Source: an uncultured Gemmatimonadota bacterium
GTDB taxonomy: Bacteria > Gemmatimonadota > Gemmatimonadetes > Gemmatimonadales > GWC2-71-9
Length of the DNA: 16,354 bases
Direction: 5' to 3'
Assembly (NCBI GenBank): GCA_937961295.1
Contig: CALGOK010000111.1
Location: 1-16,354, forward strand
The translations under genes were made by a program, and so were the position numbers. The notes beneath the pieces were generated by a model, which was given only the letters and a program-made list of their open reading frames with translations, was not told the origin of the DNA and ran no database searches. Positions within the stretch are counted from its first letter, which is position 1. Every line of letters begins with the position of its first letter. Below, in pieces: positions 13,820 to 16,354 of the stretch.

Positions 13820-13825
13820 ATGATA
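13820..13825 (-). promoter_or_regulatory. -10 box TATCAT for the M3 gene, leaderless type
   Basis: TATCAT on the minus strand lies 6 nt upstream of ATG 13813 and there is no Shine-Dalgarno sequence. No -35 was recognised; a GTCACC-like repeat lies there instead. Confidence 0.5.
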
Positions 13826-13834
13826 ATCGCACGA

Positions 13835-13889
13835 GGTGACGGGGACGGGGGATGGGTGACGGGTAACGGGGGACAGGGGACGGGGACTA
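13835..13889 (-). repeat. Degenerate GTCACCC-like repeat tract upstream of the M3 gene
   Basis: Read on the minus strand the tract is a run of degenerate units such as GTCCCC, GTCACC and GTTACCC. Two further perfect units lie at 13960-13974 in the opposite orientation. It belongs to the family seen at 6605-6652. Confidence 0.6.
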
Positions 13890-13890
13890 G

Positions 13891-13942
13891 CGAGATCCTT
13901 CGACTGCGGGCTCGCGGTGCGAGCCCTCCGCTCAGGATGAGG
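13891..13942. repeat. ATCCTTCGACTGCGG / CTCAGGATGAG imperfect inverted repeat
   Basis: Left part ATCCTTCGACTGCGGGCTCGC and right part GCGAGCCCTCCGCTCAGGAT form an imperfect inverted repeat around GGTGC-like sequence. It resembles a dispersed intergenic repeat type seen in other bacterial genomes. It lies between the M3 and MFS genes. Confidence 0.5.
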
Positions 13943-13983
13943 AGTTCCCTGTCTTCCCCGTCACCCGTCACCCGTCGCGGGCT

Positions 13984-15186
13984 TCACGCCTCCACCGGCC
14001 TTGGCGTGACATACCGGTACGCCACCCAGCCCACGCCGGCGACGATCAGCCCGCCCAGCACGAACGGGGCGTCCACCCCGATCCGCTGGAACACGACAGT
14101 GCCGAGGATCGGCGCCGCGACCCGCGCGAGCCCGGCGAACGTCTGCGCCACGCCCATGGTGGTGCCCAGCTCGCCGACCTGCGCCGCCGAGGAGAGGAGC
14201 GAGGTGGTGGACGGGAAGAGGAGCGCCGTGCCGACCGGGACGGTGGGGAGGATCAGCGCCAGCCACCAGACGTTGGGTGCGAACGGGAAGAGCAGCAGGC
14301 CGACCGCGAGCACCACGGCCCCGAGCCGCACCGCCCCCGCCTCGCCGAGGCGGTCGACCACCGGTCCGAGCAGCAGCGAGCGCATCACCAGCGACAACAC
14401 GCCGGTGTAGACGAAGAAGTAGCCGATGGTCGCGGCGGTGATCGCGAAGCGCGCCTCGAGCCACAGCGCCAGCAGGCTGGTGAACAGCGAGAAGGCCAGC
14501 ATCCCGATCCCGTACACCCAGATCAGCCGATGCGCCGGGCCCGCCGGGTGCTTCACCACCTCGACCGCGGCGTGCCACACCGGCCGGCGGCGCGGCGGCG
14601 GCGCGTTGGGGTCGCGCGATTCCGGGAGCCATTTCCACGCGGCAATCACGTTGAGGAGGCAGAGGGCGCTGGCGATGAACCCCGGCGCCTCGCGGCCCAA
14701 GGTGGTGGCGGCGGAGCCGATCGCCGGCCCGATCATGATTCCCGCGGCAGTCGCCGCGGAGAGCCAGCCGAGCGCGCGGGCACGGTCGGACGGCGCCACG
14801 GTGTCGGACACGTATGCCTGCGCCACACCGGTGGTCCCGCCGCCTGCCCCCTGCACGACCCGCGACAGGAAGAGCAGGAACACCGTATCGGCGAGTCCGA
14901 ACACCAGGAACGCCGCCGACGAGGCGGCGAGTCCGATCATCAGCGCCGGTCGCCGGCCGTATCGGTCGCTCACCCGCCCCCACAGTGGCGCCGCGATCAG
15001 CTGCGCGATCGAGAACGAAGCGATCATCCAGCCGATCACCTCGGGACTCGCGCGCAGTTCGAGCGCGTAGAACGGCAGGATCGGCAGCACGATCGCGAAG
15101 CCGAGCATGTCGACGAAGTTCACGGCGATCAGCACGCCGAGGCGCTTGAACTGGTCGCGCTTGCTGGCGCGGAGGGGGGCGGTCAC
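13984..15186 (-). CDS. MFS transporter, DHA1 (TetA-like) drug:proton antiporter type
   Basis: The 400-residue protein has 12 predicted membrane helices by eye. Motif A is GRVSDRYGRRP (70-80), motif B is LSRVVQGAGGGTTGVAQAYV with R109, and motif C is ATAAGIMIGPAIG (145-157), the antiporter signature. TM1 has NFVDMLGFAIVLPILPFY, including an acidic D26, as in tetracycline-type exporters. A cytoplasmic loop at 189-220 links the halves. Substrate cannot be inferred; no regulator gene sits beside it. The start is GTG 15186, poorly supported because no ribosome binding site is seen; the helix start at about 16 makes only small changes possible. The M3 gene lies downstream on the same strand, with a 170-bp repeat-filled spacer. 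Confidence 0.85.
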   Translation of the reverse strand: MTAPLRASKRDQFKRLGVLIAVNFVDMLGFAIVLPILPFYALELRASPEVIGWMIASFSIAQLIAAPLWGRVSDRYGRRPALMIGLAASSAAFLVFGLADTVFLLFLSRVVQGAGGGTTGVAQAYVSDTVAPSDRARALGWLSAATAAGIMIGPAIGSAATTLGREAPGFIASALCLLNVIAAWKWLPESRDPNAPPPRRRPVWHAAVEVVKHPAGPAHRLIWVYGIGMLAFSLFTSLLALWLEARFAITAATIGYFFVYTGVLSLVMRSLLLGPVVDRLGEAGAVRLGAVVLAVGLLLFPFAPNVWWLALILPTVPVGTALLFPSTTSLLSSAAQVGELGTTMGVAQTFAGLARVAAPILGTVVFQRIGVDAPFVLGGLIVAGVGWVAYRYVTPRPVEA

Positions 15187-15200
15187 GCGGCGGACCGTCC

Positions 15201-15236
15201 GAGGGGCGGCAGTGCGAGGGGCGAGGGGCGAGGGGC
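15201..15236 (-). repeat. Heptanucleotide tandem repeat GAGGGGC
   Basis: Three perfect GAGGGGC units (plus strand) run at 15216-15236, and one more is at 15201-15207. It lies in the spacer just upstream of the MFS start. It has the same 7-bp period as the GTCACCC repeat but a different unit. Confidence 0.65.
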
Positions 15237-15277
15237 GGTGCGCCGTCGGTGTGTCGTCCCCCGTTCCCCGTCACGCG

Positions 15278-16354
15278 TCACCGGGTACCGCCGATCGCGA
15301 GGAGGTTGGCGAACAGCCGCCACGCCCCCGGCACCGCAGCGGGAAGCTGCCGGAAGAAGGCGATCCCGGTGTACACCACCGTCCCCTGCCCCAGGCGGCC
15401 CACCAGCAGCGCGCCTTGCTGCGGCGGCATGCCGGGATCCTGCGTCTCGAGCAGCGGCGTCCACGCCGCGTCCCAGTCGCGCGCGAAGTACAGGCCGCGC
15501 TCCTGGACCCAGCCGCCAAAGTCGGCGGCCGCGAGCCGATTGGGTGCGGTGGCGATCGGGTGCGCCGGGTTGAGGAACCGCATCGGGGCGGTCTCGTCGG
15601 TGACCCGGTCGTGGGGCCGGGCGATGGTCATCGGCAGCGGCGCGAAGCCGCCCTCGATGAACTGGTACTGCTGGTACTGCACGACCAGCGTGCCGCCACG
15701 CTCGGCGAATCGCACCAGCCGTGGGTGCGCGCGACGGAGGGCATCGTCGATCTCGTAGGCGCGCGGCCCGATCACGATCACGTCGAGCGAGTCGAGCACG
15801 GCGCCCTCGAGCTCGGCAGCACCGAGCAGGCGATGCGCCACGCCGGCCGCGTCGAGCGCCTCGGGAATCAGGTCGGCGGCACCGCGCACATATCCCACGC
15901 GCAGTCCGCGCGGAAACTCCACCGGAGCCACCGTAGCCTGCACCTCGGCCGGGGCGAAGAGGATCCTCGGCCGGATGTGGGGATAATCGATCCGCTGGAC
16001 ACTGGTGGCGAAGGTGTCGGCGTCGGCGATCAGCTCGGCGCGAAAGGTGACCGGACCCTCGCGCACACCGCGCGGCGCCGTGACGGTGAACTCCAGCGAC
16101 CGCCGCTCGCCCTCGCGCGTGAACGAGACCGGACGCGGCGCATCCACCGTCCAGCCGTCCGGAACGGAAAGCCGCACCAGCCCGCTCGTGGTGTCGCGCG
16201 CGGCGTGCTCCAGGCTCACCGTGAAGCGCTTGGTGCGGAGCCCCGCAGGCCAGAGCATCGATCCCGGCGTGACGTTCACCATCACCCGCGGCACGATCGT
16301 CACCGGACGGCGAATCTCGCCGAGACCCTGGTCAAGGGAGCGGGCGGTGACCGG
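15278..16354 (-). CDS. PIG-L/LmbE-type deacetylase, C-terminal part (5'-truncated by window)
   Basis: The visible frame is open to the right edge (16354) and has no start inside. The N-terminal visible part is a beta-rich domain with VNVTPG and LEFTVTAPRG, like an NEW3/alpha-galactosidase-associated domain. The rest has a conserved C-terminal module: GYVRGAADLIPEAL, VIVIGPRAYE, GGTLVVQYQQYQF, RPHDRVTDETAP, FGGWVQERGLYFA and FFRQLPAAVPGAWRLFANLLA. I recognise this module as the C-terminal, glutamine-amidotransferase-like part of large PIG-L-family proteins in Gemmatimonadota and Bacteroidota. The PIG-L catalytic domain, expected at the N-terminus, lies beyond the window, so the deacetylase function is inferred. 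The stop is at 15278. Confidence 0.75.
   Translation of the reverse strand, partial: PVTARSLDQGLGEIRRPVTIVPRVMVNVTPGSMLWPAGLRTKRFTVSLEHAARDTTSGLVRLSVPDGWTVDAPRPVSFTREGERRSLEFTVTAPRGVREGPVTFRAELIADADTFATSVQRIDYPHIRPRILFAPAEVQATVAPVEFPRGLRVGYVRGAADLIPEALDAAGVAHRLLGAAELEGAVLDSLDVIVIGPRAYEIDDALRRAHPRLVRFAERGGTLVVQYQQYQFIEGGFAPLPMTIARPHDRVTDETAPMRFLNPAHPIATAPNRLAAADFGGWVQERGLYFARDWDAAWTPLLETQDPGMPPQQGALLVGRLGQGTVVYTGIAFFRQLPAAVPGAWRLFANLLAIGGTR

Noticed and set aside
1..16354. tRNA, rRNA or mobile-element genes
   Set aside because: The spacers between genes are short (under 260 bp) and no tRNA-like cloverleaf, transposase or integrase was seen by eye; a dedicated search could still find a weak one.

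Overview
This is a GC-rich bacterial chromosome segment of 16 genes with no rRNA, tRNA, integrase or transposase visible. The mix of genes, the very high GC and the tiny GTCACCC and CCCCGAG-type intergenic repeats suggest a Gemmatimonadota-like organism. That placement is an inference from gene content and style, not from a marker gene comparison. The genes read as ordinary chromosomal housekeeping and envelope functions. I found no convincing new defence or mobile system.

Layout, left to right. (1) 3-983 is the 3' part of a TIGR01777 sugar-epimerase-like gene, cut by the window edge and probably fused to an SRPBCC domain. It converges on an exported histidine-phosphatase/DUF1579-like fusion (1105-2160, minus). 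(2) That gene shares a compact divergent promoter, built around a 15-nt palindrome, with an M23 peptidase lipoprotein (2237-3412), which is followed by a membrane-anchored SGNH hydrolase (3476-4762). (3) A minus-strand block carries an exported cupin (4895-5368), a TolB-like beta-propeller lipoprotein (5513-6421) and a YggT-family membrane protein (6659-7174). (4) A plus-strand block carries queC and queE (7-deazaguanine/queuosine pathway), a RelA/SpoT-type HD-fold protein with an altered metal site, and a pseudokinase-kinase tandem protein (7289-11084). (5) A cold-shock protein (11307-11519) with a long leader converges on infA (11628-11846, minus). (6) Three minus-strand genes finish the window: an M3 oligopeptidase (12098-13813), an MFS drug-antiporter-like transporter (13984-15186), and the 3' part of a PIG-L-type deacetylase (15278 to the edge).

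Two signals cut across the genes. First, six starts have a TANNNT box 5 to 8 nt upstream of ATG and no Shine-Dalgarno sequence, which predicts leaderless mRNAs; other genes have clear GGAGG-like sites. Second, the spacers hold several small repeat families: a long inverted repeat, an identical 8-bp-stem hairpin in two places, and heptanucleotide tandem repeats. The best candidates for new biology are the queE / altered-HD / pseudokinase-kinase run and the leaderless promoter architecture.
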